Source of the DNA: Lasiodiplodia sp. COLG20
Lineage: Eukaryota > Ascomycota > Dothideomycetes > Botryosphaeriales > Botryosphaeriaceae
Direction of reading: 5' to 3'
NCBI GenBank assembly: GCA_009801085.1
Contig: VNWV01000020.1
Location: 124,001-188,000 of the forward strand
DNA: 64,000 nt
Below are positions 1 through 11,921 of this stretch, piece after piece. The position numbers and the translations under genes are program-made. Every line of letters begins with the position of its first letter. Position 1 is the first letter of the stretch. The notes below the pieces were generated by a model. That model searched no databases, had not been told where the DNA came from, and saw nothing but the letters and a program-made list of their open reading frames with translations.

Positions 1-80
1 AATGTCCTCGCCTGCTTGCACTAGACCAGATGTGTGACGTTGCGAGTGATCTGGAGCAAAGCTGCTTGCCCTTGCTTGCT

Positions 81-246
81 ATCTCCTCCGCCCCGATCCT
101 CTCTCGTCACCTCCCACGCCGCCCTTGCTGGGCTTAGTGTACTCCTACTTGAGAATACCTGGGAATTCCTAGCCAATAGATAAGCTCCGATAACTGCTAG
201 GGGCAGTGGCTAGGAGGTGACGAGGGGGGATCGGGGCAGAGGAGAT
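81..246. repeat. 34-bp imperfect inverted repeat
   Basis: Arms at 81-114 and 213-246 are reverse complements over 34 bp with three mismatches, all C/T transitions. A spacer of about 98 bp separates them. This could be the ends of a small decayed element or one large foldback. The rest of 1-1220 holds no gene I can support, only short open frames without family features. Confidence 0.7.
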
Positions 247-1220
247 ACACCAGCTCTGGCTGAATTTGACGGAAGGAGTTCTGTGGAACCCACGCATTTA
301 CAGCCGGCTGGAGTGAGTTACGAATGACACGCTTTAGCTGCAACGTCTCACACATAAGGAACTGAATTTGACACTTGGTCTGGGACCGATGCCTCTTACA
401 CTTAAACACAAAAGGGGGAGGTATTTGCCACACTCAACGTACCTGATGACGCGCATCCGAAGCTATCGCGGCCAGTACAGATGTATCAGTAAGTTATTAG
501 CAGGGAGTCTAAAAAGGGAGGCGAAGAGAAATTGCTGAACAGGAAGGATAGAAAGGGAGTGGCAGATGATGCGATTAGCAGAGTCCAACATAGACCTGTT
601 GGTTGACCAGTCTAAGTGCCCTGAGATTGAAAGAAGTGCTATCGCCTGGTTCCTCGATTAAGTTTCGATCCGCCGCTGTAACGCTAAAGACTATGAGTGT
701 GGGTCTCGCTTGTAGCAAGCCTCTAATTGAAATCAAATCAATCCTATTTTTGGCACTCGTAGCTCTTTCAGAGCCTTGTAACATTTGTGGGGTCCACAGA
801 ATTCCAATTTAGCAAAAAGGTGCAACCTACCCCCCCGGCGTTGCATTCAGCCTGCTCCGTGTTCCACGAAGAGGCAGTGATGGTCACACAGAGTACAGAA
901 AGTTGGTTTTCTTTGCCACCGTATTGAGAACCTGCGCATGCGTAGTGCAATTTGGGTGTCTCTTTACAAGGTACATGACGACATCACTCGGGTTTGAACG
1001 GGGGATTTTCGTTAGTTTCTGTGCCACCATGAGCAGCGCCCCATTTCCTCTCACACAGCTGCTTCTACTACAGGAGATGCATGCTGCATCGGTAAGTTGC
1101 ACTAGAATAGCCACAGCTGAGAGAATATATGCCTTAATGGGGTTCAGCCGATTCCCTTCATAACTCATCGCTTTTCTCCTCACACTGTCAACACCACCCC
1201 AGTTCTTGTCCCTATCTACC

Positions 1221-4200
1221 ATGTCGTCAAACTATCAGCACTGTGAGTACAGTAGATTTATCATCTAGTGCTTGTTCTAACTGCTTCAGCAACGAGTGAC
1301 ACACAACAGCAGCAGGAACCAGAATGGATTCCGTGTTGGCTTCGAAAGTCTCGAGCCTTGTCGGTAGCTGCATTCTGCATCGTTTTCGCTGTATGCTTGG
1401 AGATATTCAACACTTCCGTCGACCGGAACAACGGCCTTAGTGTAGGCCCCCATAACGCAATATCCGTGAATGCCGCTCGATACCTTCCAACCTGTGGCGC
1501 TGTTTGCCTAGGCTTCATGTGGAAGGCTCTCGTGCAAGACACGAAGAAAATCACGCCGTGGTCGACAATGAGCGGGAAGTGGTCCAAAACATCAGATTCA
1601 CTTGGCCTGGATTACATCACAGCCATCGAGGCATTTGTGCTTTTCAAGGCTGTAAGTCGACGACACTGGGCTGTATTTACCGGAATTCTTCTTGGGTTTG
1701 TTTGTGGGGCTCTTGTCGCTGTGGCGAACTCGTTGACGTACGTCGACCTTTTTGCAACACATTCGGAGGCGACGCACCTTCTCAAAACAACGACATTTTC
1801 GTACAGCGGCATATCACCAAAACCAGATGGAACGCTACCCATACCATACACTCATCTCGGACAAAAGCCATACGCTGCTATCGCGGCGGAAAGGCTGCCT
1901 GGCGGCCAATCCGCGCCATGGTCCAAAGACAACTATGTTTTCGAGTCCTTCGGCAGCAGTGCTCAGGTTTCCGGAAACACGACAATACAAGCTACTGTAC
2001 AAGCCTTTTACCCAAACTTCACTTGCCATCTGTTCGATTTTATTCTTCCAGATTCCAAAGACACTGCATTCTTTTTGACCCTTCGAGGGAATGTCAGCAG
2101 CAGACCAGAGCTTAATTGCTCCAATGATGTGCTTTTGGATCTTCAACGGGAAAAATACCAACCCGGTGTGAAAAGCTGGCTCAATACGACAGCGTGTGCG
2201 GACAATAGAACCGACATTCGAATCCTTTCAATACTTGCATGGTATGGGCATAGCCTTACCTTGGAGAGAACACTTGGAGTATTGTGTAGACCATCATTTA
2301 TGACTACAGAAGCTGAAGTAAGAGCGGACTGGGTCACTGGAGACGTCTTGGAGTATAATATTCGTTCATCTCCGAGAATTGAACAAAGTATTGAGACTTC
2401 GACGGATGCGATTTACGCTTACCTCAACAACCCTCTGGACTCTCGTACTCTGATGATGTATACCGAGACCGCCGATTTTGAGGATGGGATTTGTCTCAAT
2501 AATACCCAGACTGCTATATCAAACTTCGAAGTAATATACGGTATCGACCCTTTCAGCGAGATAATCACAAACCACCTATCCGATGCAATCATCAATGCGT
2601 TCCGAAAAGATCCAGAGCAATACCGAATGGCCGTGGAGCAATTGAGCAATGGTATCATGAGCCAAGTTTTCAACGCATTTTCACGAGAGAGTTCTTCACA
2701 AACTATCGATGGGATTCTCAAAATAGCAGAACCCCAAATGTTTCTTCGTCAACAGTCGTTGCGGATACTCCAGGCTCTTCTTTGTTTGCTCGCCCTTACC
2801 TGCATTCTTCAAATATCTATATTAAGGCCCAGGACTCGCCTGATTGAGGACCCCGGTCCCATCGCATCCATGGCGGTACTGTTAGCTACATGTGAAGACT
2901 ACGTGAGCGATGTATTGTCTCTGGAGACTCACTCCACGGATAAGCGCACGGAAACGACCCTAGAGTCATTCATGTGGCAGCTTCAAGCAACAATACATCA
3001 GACTCCTGCCCTTATGGCCATCCCGAAACACTCAAGCAAGCCAAACGCTTCTGGAACGAGAAATGATGACGGCTTTCGACCGCTCTCACTGCGTCTCTGG
3101 GCCAAACTTGCAGTCTCAGGAGCGCTGCTTGCAGTCATGGCTGCTGGGCTTATTCTCCTCTTCCAATCTCGCAGAAACAATGGTATTTACAACGACACAG
3201 CCATTGCTTCAACTATTTCAACGTTTGTACCTACTGTTATACTTCTTCTTTTGGGATATGCATGCTCCGGGATTGACAGCTCAGTCAGGACTATGACACC
3301 ATACAGAGCTTTATCGACCAAGAGAGACGGAACCGGATCGCCTTTGCTATTCAACATTCGCGACGTTCCAAGTATCTGGATGCCTTTCCGAGCATTGAAA
3401 AATCACCTCGGATCCGCAGTGTTCGCTTCATCATTCGCTATTTTGCTAATCCCACCGCTCAAGATCACTACCGCAGGTCTTTATCGTGTTGGTTTTGTAC
3501 AGACCAAGGATTCAATTCGGGCAGAAGTGGACATTGGCCTGATTGACAATTTGATTGGCACTCTGGATGACATGCACCACCGAGCACAGGCCCCAAGTCC
3601 AAATGAAATTATTCAAAGTGCCTCCCAGTATGCAGAATGGGCATTGAACCCGGATTTCAACATCCCAATACGCTCAGGAATTCTTGAAAATCTAGTATTC
3701 AGCAATATCACAGCGCTGAGTGGGTTCACTGGTGATGAAGAAAGCCTTTCTAGGGGGGAAGTAACCGCCCGGGTCCCGGCAATCGCAGTAGATGTCAAAT
3801 GTAACACAGCATCATTGGAATTGTACGGCACTTATCACAATTGTCCCGCTGGCCAGCCTTGGATCACGTTTGATCTTGCCTGTAGTACTCTGCCCTGCAA
3901 CAGTACCATCAACGGAACTTCACCATCATTGCTATGGCTCTCCATGGGATCAAAGAGCAAGGAATGTTCAAAGCAAAACTCGGAGAGTAGGTTTGCAGGA
4001 GATACATACGTGGATTCGGACTTGGGATATCAAGTGTTTTTGGTTCATTGGGGTGACGCCGTCGGCTACGTGGCAAATAAAACACGAATGCCATTCCGGC
4101 TCAATAACGACAGCATGGAGAATTACCAAAAAGTTCTCCTTGAGCCGGGTATGCTTAACATCTCATTTCCAGAGATCAGGGCGGTCAATTGCTACAGTAA

Positions 4201-5416
4201 TTTGACCCGTGTCACAGTAAATACCACATTTACCAGGACAAAAGGCACAGGATGGCATAACATAACACTGTCTTCATGGAGCCCATCGCGATATGATATT
4301 ACGTCTCTTAATCGCGAGACTCAGTATAATCGCTCCAAACTCCCGTACTGGCTTGCACCATATGCGGCACAAAGAGCTTGGGGGAGTACCGGATACCCAG
4401 TCATTATCGAACGCAATCCTGAATTCAGCGACTCTCTTTGGCCAAAAATGGGGGGAAGTGGCACTTTCTTCCAGCTACTAGCCTCATACGGCGAGTACAC
4501 GCTAGGAAATATCTACTCCATCCTTGATCCCGATAATTTTGTGCAGGCTTCAACTGCCATGTACACGGCCTATACTGTCAATCTACTTACGGAACTACGT
4601 CCCTTTGCCATCAATGCATCATCAGGCATACGAAACAGCACCCAGACCATCGAGGCCGAAGCTGTCTATCCGTCTGCTCGCATCACGCAGGACTTTGCCA
4701 CGACTATCGCGAGCGAATGCCTGCTTTTGGTTATGTTCCTGTGCTTTGCCTGGGTCTCATTCCGCTTCCCGAGTCATGCAATCCTGCCGAAGAACCCGGG
4801 ATCGATCGCGGCCCAAGCATCACTTCTGGCGAACAGTCGCCTGGTGGAACGATTGAGAGAGGGGTACGTCAGAAGTGTGAAAGAAGCAGAACATATTTGG
4901 CAGGAAAAGGCGGGTCTTGGTTGGTGGCCTTCCCGAAGGATTCCCCTAGAACAGATCACAAATGCAGCCGAGGGAGGTATCGAGAGCGACACTAGTGAAT
5001 CTGTTTCGGGATGCAGCGAGGAAACAGATAATGAGCCTGGAGCGGTAGTAGACGAGGGTCGGAACGAGCGAATCGAAAGCGGAGATATTGAAAATGGGGA
5101 CATTGACAACGGAGACGTTAAATATGGTGCAGTTGATGAGGAGGGGGATGAATCGAGTGAATTCCGAACTCGGGTGGTTGATCGTACTGTTGAGACTGCT
5201 CAGGGAGAACAGGGTGGACGTGTGGAGTCTGCACGCGAGGCAGAAAGGCTTCTCGACCATACTGGCGAACAGCCGGACACGAGGCCTTCAGACAAGGAAG
5301 CAACGCTCAATGGAGAAGATAGTGTCGAACATGGACTACGATGGGGCATTGATATTGGAGAGGGGATGATCAAAGGTAGCTGGCGTCAGCCACCTGAATC
5401 AGATCGCCGAGTTTGA
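1221..5416 (+). CDS. DUF3433-type large multi-pass membrane protein
   Basis: This is a predicted 1382-aa protein of the fungal DUF3433 membrane family, whose molecular function is unknown. The start is the ATG at 1221. A 47-bp intron (1243-1289, GTGAGT to CTTCAG with a CTAAC branch point) joins the first 22 nt in frame to the long exon; without it the open frame has no good ATG. Hydrophobic segments lie near residues 30-50, 70-90 and 125-155, a cluster of four spans about 490-730, and one sits near 1140. Two large extracytoplasmic loops rich in N-x-S/T sites lie between them. The cytoplasmic tail is strongly acidic, with imperfect G-D-I-x-N-G-D repeats around residues 1275-1295. This duplicated TM-loop-TM plan is usual for the family. 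Surface or plasma-membrane location is an inference. The next gene, a regulator, starts about 400 bp downstream on the same strand. Confidence 0.85.
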
Positions 5417-5820
5417 GATGAGGTCGAGGAGGCGAGGCAACAAGCAATACAGGCAGGGGAGGTCAAGAAGAATATTTCGGCGTTCCATTAGTATCTTTAT
5501 GTAAGCATCAGGTAATCGGCCCGATGTCATTGTTTCGGCTTATCCTCAGCTTTGCCGCATCCTTCAACGTACACAGGTGTACTCTTCACCAATGCATCAC
5601 CTCTCACTACCGTATCTATCAGGCTTGGGACTTGTTCTGTGCGTAGAGCTCTATAGTGTGCCCCTCTCAAGCGCTCATCGTGGCGTGCACTTGCGCATTG
5701 TCTCTAACCAAGAGTTCTGTGAAACCCCCACTGCGTTCGATGCGGCGCACACGCGGAAATGGTGGCTGCGAGAAGCGGACCGACACAGCGTAAGCACTTA
5801 GCATCGCCGCAAGATATTTG
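5417..5820. other. Intergenic, 404 bp
   Basis: This is the 3' flank of the DUF3433 gene and the promoter side of the Zn2Cys6 gene. I see no further gene, repeat or clear motif. Confidence 0.5.
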
Positions 5821-8280
5821 ATGCGGAACTCCACGTTGATAAATTCGCCTGAATTTAGATGCGAAAGATGCCGCACGCGCAAAATAAAATGCTCTGGAGT
5901 CGCACCGTGCCAAAATTGCACCAAACGCTCAATCACCTGCGTCTTCCCTGAACCCGACCGGAAGTTGGTCGTTTCGGAAAGGTATATAAGCAGTCTTGCA
6001 GTGATAATTGGGAGATCGTTCCGTTATCACTTCTTTAGACAATAATCTCTGACGCCGCGTGCAGACATTACCGAAAATTATTGAGGCGATCCGCAGGCCA
6101 AGAAAGGACCCCTTCAGAGGCGTTTGATGATGAAGCGGCAAACCCTCACGAAATCGCCGTGGGGGCATCCAATACTGCTGCTGGAGACCAAGAAAATTCA
6201 GTACAATGGCCAGCAGCAAATCGTCAACTCCGTCATTCCAGACCCAACCTACACTCTACAAACTCAGCCCACGCCTTGAACTGGGCGCACTCTCCAACAG
6301 TTATGAGCAGCACCCAACAGAATGATGCAACGGATCACTCGTTGTCGAACCCTCTAGCTGCAGAAGCATCTTCCTATGTGGTGGATTCTGCCGGGAATCT
6401 ACGTCAGTTGGTATTCTGAGATGAGGCGGCCAATGGCAGACTGCTGACCGTTATTCGGCAGGATATCTTGGGACGTCATCCACGTGGTCCTTCAGCCAAA
6501 GGACGATGCGCTTCATCAAGAGCAAGTTTCCAGATATGCAGGACTTGCACATTCCGGTCAACGAAGAGGGTTCCGCATACGCACTCTCCTGGGAGAAATC
6601 AATGAGCCATGGTGATCCGGACATCACCAACATACCTTCAAGGGAGTACGCACTCTACCTAGCCAGTACGGTACAGTTTCATCTCGGACACAAATTCCAT
6701 TTGTTCGATGAAGCAGAGTTCAAGAAAGGAGTAGACGATTTCTACGTCGATGCTGCGTTGAAGGTGAGGCAATCACGAATGTGGTATGTTCAGTTCCTGG
6801 TCATCCTTGCACTTGGGAAAGCCTTTTTGGTCCACGACAAAGACGCGAATCTGCCGCCGGGTTCGGAGCTATTCGTCCGCGCCATGGGGTTGCTGCCGGA
6901 CACGGATCAATTATTCAAAAAGCCCCTCATATCTATTGAAGTTCTGTGCTCCATATCGCTGTACTTCCTGTCCTTGGACTTGAGGAATAACGCCTACGGA
7001 TACGTAAGTTGAACAAAGCATTGGTCACACAATCACTGCTCAAACATTCTACAGATCGGACAGGCGCTACGTATTGCCTTGACTCAAGGCATGCATAGAG
7101 AGATTCCAGAGGGTGTCTTCGAACAGCACATCCGCGGCCGCCGTCGAAACGCCTGGTGGACAGTGTACATTCTGGATAAGCACATCGGAGCTGTTTCGGG
7201 AGCGCCGAATGCCATCTCGGACGGCGACGTCACCGTCCATCTTCCGGAAGTTGGTGGTAACGGGGAGATTGCTGCATCGCTGCGAATACATGCGCAGCTT
7301 TCCAAAATCGTGGCCGATGTCCTTACTTGTAAGAAGATGCTCATCCCTTTTTAATATATGCATGGCTGACTGGTGTTCACAGCCGTTTACGGTTTAGATG
7401 GTAGGCTCGGCTCGAGGTTCCTGGAAACGACCCAAGCAGTGCTCATCAAGTTGGCTGGTCTGGCGGAAGAGTTGGGCAACGTTTTCGAATGCGCGCCTGG
7501 TGATTCGATTGACTCTGTTTCGCCGACTGCAACATATCTCAGTTTGCTTTACCACCACGTACGTACAACGCAACGAAGGGAATCCTTAGCTAACACAATA
7601 AAACCCCAGTGCATCGTTATCACCGTGCGCCCCCTACTCTTTTGCCTCCTCCGAAGAAAGCTTGAGGCTCACGACGTGAGTCATGGTACAGAAGAAAACC
7701 TTCCATTGCCTGTCAGCGCACTGCTCGGCGCGTGTGTCGAGTCTACTACCAAGATGCTGCTGATTCTTTCAGCACTGGAGAAAAGCAACCTGCTCAGTAT
7801 AGCAACACCATCCCACGTCCCGCCTGCAAAAGCTGACCGCACTCAGACCCCTTTCTTCCATTCCACCTCGAAAGCGCCTATTCCTCCGCCTTCGTCCTTT
7901 CTTTGATCTCAGGTATCCTACCGAGCTACATTGACGAAGCCAGCTTCCGCAGCAATGCCGCCCGCGTCATGGATGACATGATTGCTAAAGGGAACAGGGT
8001 GGCGAGCTTGCGGAAGCAGGAGCTGACCATTATGGACCAACAGATTGTTCCGAATTTGAAACGCCGCAACTTTGACGGTTCGCGAGAAGCTCGAGGCTCT
8101 GGGGCCACCGTGCAGACTACGGAACGCTTAGATTTCATGCATCTGTCAGAATATCTAGACGTTGGCTGGAATGACTGGGAAATGTTCGAGCAAAGCCTGA
8201 TACCTTCTGCTGCACCAGTAATGTCTTTGGCAGACATTTTGACCGAAGATCTGAACATTTTTGGTGGGAGCACCTGTTAG
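5821..8280 (+). CDS. Zn(II)2Cys6 transcription factor with fungal MHR domain
   Basis: This is a predicted 703-aa fungal zinc-cluster regulator made from seven exons: 5821-5981, 6065-6402, 6462-7003, 7055-7328, 7383-7558, 7610-7796 and 7847-8280. Every junction is GT-AG and keeps the frame. Residues 15-41 carry C-x2-C-x6-C-x5-C-x2-C-x6-C, which binds two zinc ions and contacts DNA. Just after it comes a linker beginning V-V-S-E. The middle homology region starts at the spliced motif YLGTSSTWSF and includes the conserved RRRNAWWTVYILDK stretch, followed by FCLLRRKLE. The second intron uses GTCAGT at 6403 rather than the downstream GTATTC, because only that choice restores YLGTSS. It is a nuclear sequence-specific regulator with unknown targets. 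No biosynthetic cluster lies next to it, although a P450 is 7 kb away. Fold and family are secure; exact exon ends are predictions. Confidence 0.93.
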
Positions 8281-9841
8281 AGTAGAAAATTATTACAGAC
8301 AGAAAGACAGCAAGAGCGAATAGTTTGAAAGGCAAGAAGGGTCATGAGGGCGAAGAACCCGCACAGAACCTTGAAGTATGGGTGCCCGGCGCGTACGAGA
8401 CCAGCAGTAGGGAACAGCCAAAACTCACACGGGAGACACGCCCTTAAGGTTCAGGTATCATGAGGAGCGGCATGGGAAGTATAATCTCGTGAAAGAAGGG
8501 AAACAGCAATCTTGACTCGGGGAAAATGGCGCAGGGCAAGTAGCGTTAAAATAGGTGGACATCTTTCCTGTTCAAGAAAACGCCTTCCCGGTATCTCGGA
8601 ATCTGACCACCCTAGCGAAGGGCCGGCACTACATGCGTCCCACACCTGGATCGTTTCAGAATCAATACAATGAGGCAAGTCGTATGCTTACGTCAGCTCT
8701 GCTCGTCCTGCGCCGTATGCACTGTGAATTGATAGCTTCTTGGAGGCTTGGCGCTCGACAACCCTCCTAGTAACAGGGCGTCATTATTACCCAAAGCCTC
8801 CCTGGAAAGGTGCATAGCGTCTGTCCCCACTTCAGGCGTCTGCCCGTCTCTCTCTTGTCACGTATCGCAAATTATGCCCCTATCGTACGACTATAGCATG
8901 GTAGGTGGCAACGTGCAAGTGAGCAGGCTGGTGCGATTAATAGCAGGGGGCTAATTTCAATCATATAGTTTTCAATATTGGTTGCATTAGGACTATCGTC
9001 GGCTGAAAGGTTGAGGTCATAGAGGCTAAAGCGCCGTCCGACGGGTTTGTCGCCATGCCATAAGATTAAGCGTAGCCCCTTCCGATATACTTTCAGCAGC
9101 TTCGGTACAATGGGAGATAGTATGAACGAGCCTACGGGAAACAAGAAATATGGCATGGATGTTTGGGCTGTAATTTGCCAAGAGTCTACGTAGCACGCAT
9201 GTGAAGGACTCATACTAGTGGATGGAATCGCTCCAATAAGCAAAAGCTGGTAGACACCCATCAAACTGCGCAAAAGGATCGGTTTCCGAACCTATTATCA
9301 CATTGACGTGTACAAGCTCAGCCTTGTAGATGCCGGTCAACAATCAGCCAGTCACAATGACTTGCCTCACCGTGCAAGACACTTACAGGGATATTGTATG
9401 GCTACGCGTGAACGGATAGTGCATATGACACGAAAAATTTTCAGCCACTTAACACGGGCGTTTCCGCTTTCGTTGTGGCATTTCGATTTTCTCTCACCTT
9501 GACTGTCATCAGACTACACGCAAGATTAAATCTGGTACGTAGGTTATCACATCCCACCAACACTGAATTGATAGTTTCTTGTCCGATGGCTTAGCACTAA
9601 TCAACGTTAAATGCTTGGCAAGATCAGGCTACAAGCCAAGCCTACCATCTCGCAGGATTCACAGCGCTTAGAACAGGGAGGGACACTGGCAGTTTTTGCA
9701 ACATTTTTAATTCATGGCAGATGGATGATCTACTGAAGTAACCTTAAGAAATACGCCTCACGACAAGTGATGAAAGCTTCTGTAATTTTATTATTAGCCT
9801 TGGGTCCAATGTGCCGCGCAAATAGAGTGTCTATAGCTTAC
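8281..9841. other. Gene-poor intergenic, 1.6 kb
   Basis: No convincing gene is seen here. A minus-strand open frame of 133 codons at 8872-9273 lacks family features. The stretch 8440-8650 resembles 15290-15435 (see the repeat entries). Confidence 0.5.
8440..8650. repeat. Degenerate dispersed repeat, copy 1
   Basis: Read side by side with 15290-15435, this block shares GGTTCAGG, GCAGGGCAAGTAG, a later TTCTCGG/ATCTCGG element, CGAAG and a final ATGYGYCCCACA in the same order and at similar spacing. Divergence is high. The other copy lies upstream of the second small secreted protein, so this may be the remnant of a lost third duplicate. Confidence 0.5.
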
Positions 9842-10668
9842 TCAGGGCTCATGGTAGGTCGCCATCGAGAAGCCGCCGTACCCAGGTTGCGGGTCATGGA
9901 AAATGACATCAAAATTCATCGGATCTCCCTCAGTGTAAACGCTGCGGACGCGTGCCGGATGAGTACCACGCGTCCAGGGAGTAGTCTGTCCGGGTATGAG
10001 TGGAAAGTGCTGCCATTCTCGGCTGCCGTTAGACCCCATAGCGCCCGGTGTCGTCAGAGGAAGGCCTTCCATATTTGCAAAGCTGGAGGGATATCCCTCC
10101 GCAGAGGCAGTAGGTAATTGTGCCTGCTGTGCTCTTGCTTCACTTGCGAATATCCAAGTCCGAGAGCCCGGTCCCTTCCATCCAGTCCCATTGAAGTTGA
10201 ACTTAGGGAATATTAGAGCTTGACCAAAATAGTAGACGTGGTATCTATATATGAGAGTATACATACGAAGGGCTGGTCCGTGGGTGGAGGGGATGGAGGA
10301 TTAATTGTGCGTGCAAGCTTGTTTATGCGTGCAAGCTTGGTACTATGTGCAACTCTCTTCCTGCGTGCAGGCTTGTTTATGCGTCCAGGCTTGTATGTGC
10401 GTGTAGGCTTGTTCGTGCGTGCAGGCTTGTTCGTGGGTGTGGGCTTGTTCGTGCTTGCTGGCTTGTTCGTGGGTGTGGGCTTGTTCGTGCGTGCAAGTCT
10501 CTTCCCGCGTGCAGGCTTGTTAATGCGTGCAGGCTTGTACGTGCGTGCAGGCTTGTCCGTGCGTGGAGGCTTGTTCGTTCGTGGAGGCTTGTTCGTGGGT
10601 ATAGGGTCGGCAAGTTGCTGTTCAGGCGGAGCTGAACCAGAAGACCCACCACCAGACCCCGACGACAT
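9842..10668 (-). CDS. Lys/Pro hexapeptide-repeat protein, unknown function
   Basis: This is a predicted 253-aa protein of two exons, 10668-10267 and 10201-9842. The intron of 65 bp has GTATGT at its start and CTAAT before a CCTAAG acceptor, and it preserves phase 0. I took the ATG at 10668 (MSSGSGGGSS); an in-frame upstream ATG at 10758 would add 30 residues. After a Gly/Ser-rich start come about 17 hexapeptides of the type x-T-N-K-P-x (variants T-Y-K-P, I-N-K-P, G-K-R-L), giving a basic, Pro-rich and probably extended region. Exon 2 is not repetitive and ends near PGYGGFSMATYHEP. There is no signal peptide, TM segment or known domain. The repeats are also open on the opposite strand, so coding status rests on the clean splice into the non-repetitive exon. 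Confidence 0.5.
10300..10605. repeat. 18-bp tandem repeat (minisatellite)
   Basis: About 17 imperfect copies of an 18-bp unit resembling GCTTGTTCGTGCGTGCAG (plus strand) encode the hexapeptides of the minus-strand gene. Two longer blocks of four units (RTYKPx-RINKPA-RxKRxA followed by a fourth) suggest a higher-order duplication of about 72 bp. Confidence 0.85.
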
Positions 10669-11921
10669 GATGTAGGCAAAGAAGCAGTAGAGAGCTTTCG
10701 GGGGGATAATTTGCACGATCAACTTTTCTTCTGAGAGTATGACTGGGCTGCGTACCACTTATAATTTTAGTGCTAGCAACATGCTACAACCGACTACCAG
10801 ATACAGATCATTCGGCTACATAGGACCTCTTACAGCGTCGGTGGGAACACATGGAATGCCTTACGCTGGCAGATGACATCTGATGCAAGCCACGTCTCTT
10901 GGAGCTTCACTGGAAACAACTCGAAACAAGTCGAAACCTGGCACAGCCGCCGTGGCTGTGGTCAATGAGCTGCACGGGATGTCCACATTGTCGGCTGGTA
11001 GGTGCCGGAAGCAGAATTGATTGGTAGACGGAAGCACTCTGCAGATCAGCTCATGCAAGCGACACCACAAGTGGTTCTTGCAAGCTCTGGGTCATCGCCC
11101 GATTTCCGTTAGGGGACATGCAAACAGGAGCCATAAATGGCCCTGCAGAATCGCCCGCGTAGCATCTACAATTTGAGTCTCCCTACATTGATCAATATGA
11201 CCCTATCCCAATTCCAGTCTACACGAATGATTTTGAAGCATCTGCCATGATACCATCTGGCACGAGCAGTGGTATACAGGGAGCATGGGGCGGTGTCTAA
11301 CATAACGGCAAGGCTGTCCGGCGGCTGGCTGCGGCATACGAATTGCATAGCTGCCAAGAAGGCCTGGAACTCAGAATCTATACTATCGGGGCAAAATTGT
11401 GTGCAAGCCAAGTACAGGCTACAGCCTTGGAAGTCGCACTATAAATATTTCACAACAAATGGTAGGGATAATCAGCTCTGCTTGGACCAGGAGGCGTATC
11501 AAGGCTGACAAGGCAACAAGACCCCATGACCAGAAACATAACCTATCGGATCAGCAGCCTTTCGCCTCGTGTATCCAGCTTGAAGCAAAATGTTCGCGGA
11601 AGCAGTTTCCGTCTAACTATATGGAGGACCTTGGCCTATGCAGACAACCACGTGTGGTCTCGTTCTTTGTGTTTGTTGCGCCCGCGTACCCCACCCCACC
11701 ACCTACAACCCTTGGCGTTCAGCTACGGCGACCAGAACACAGCCCCCGCCGGCATCCAATCATAAGTTACTTCAGCCTTGCTTCTACCGGCCCGACAGGC
11801 GTTCCGGGCTCGCAGCTCTCTTCAATTACGAGCCTGCATCCGCGTTTCCTCGCCGCCCACCCGCTATCCTTTCCACAACAATAACAGCCATCAAGTCCGT
11901 CCCTTTCCTTCAACGAAAGAC
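10669..11921. other. Intergenic, 1.25 kb
   Basis: This is the shared upstream region between the minus-strand repeat gene and the plus-strand DUF3632 gene. Short open frames on both strands show no domain or splice logic. The last 250 bp are C-rich and look like a 5' UTR. Confidence 0.5.

Noticed and set aside
960..1060. tRNA-like B-box (GTTCAAACC on the minus strand)
   Set aside because: The flanking bases do not pair into a T-stem, and no acceptor or anticodon stem can be drawn.
8872..9273. 133-codon minus-strand open frame
   Set aside because: No domain, no splice partner and no coding-like pattern beyond being open.
10220..10675. Plus-strand open frame through the 18-bp repeat
   Set aside because: Repeats with a unit divisible by three stay open in several frames; only the minus-strand reading splices cleanly into a non-repetitive exon.
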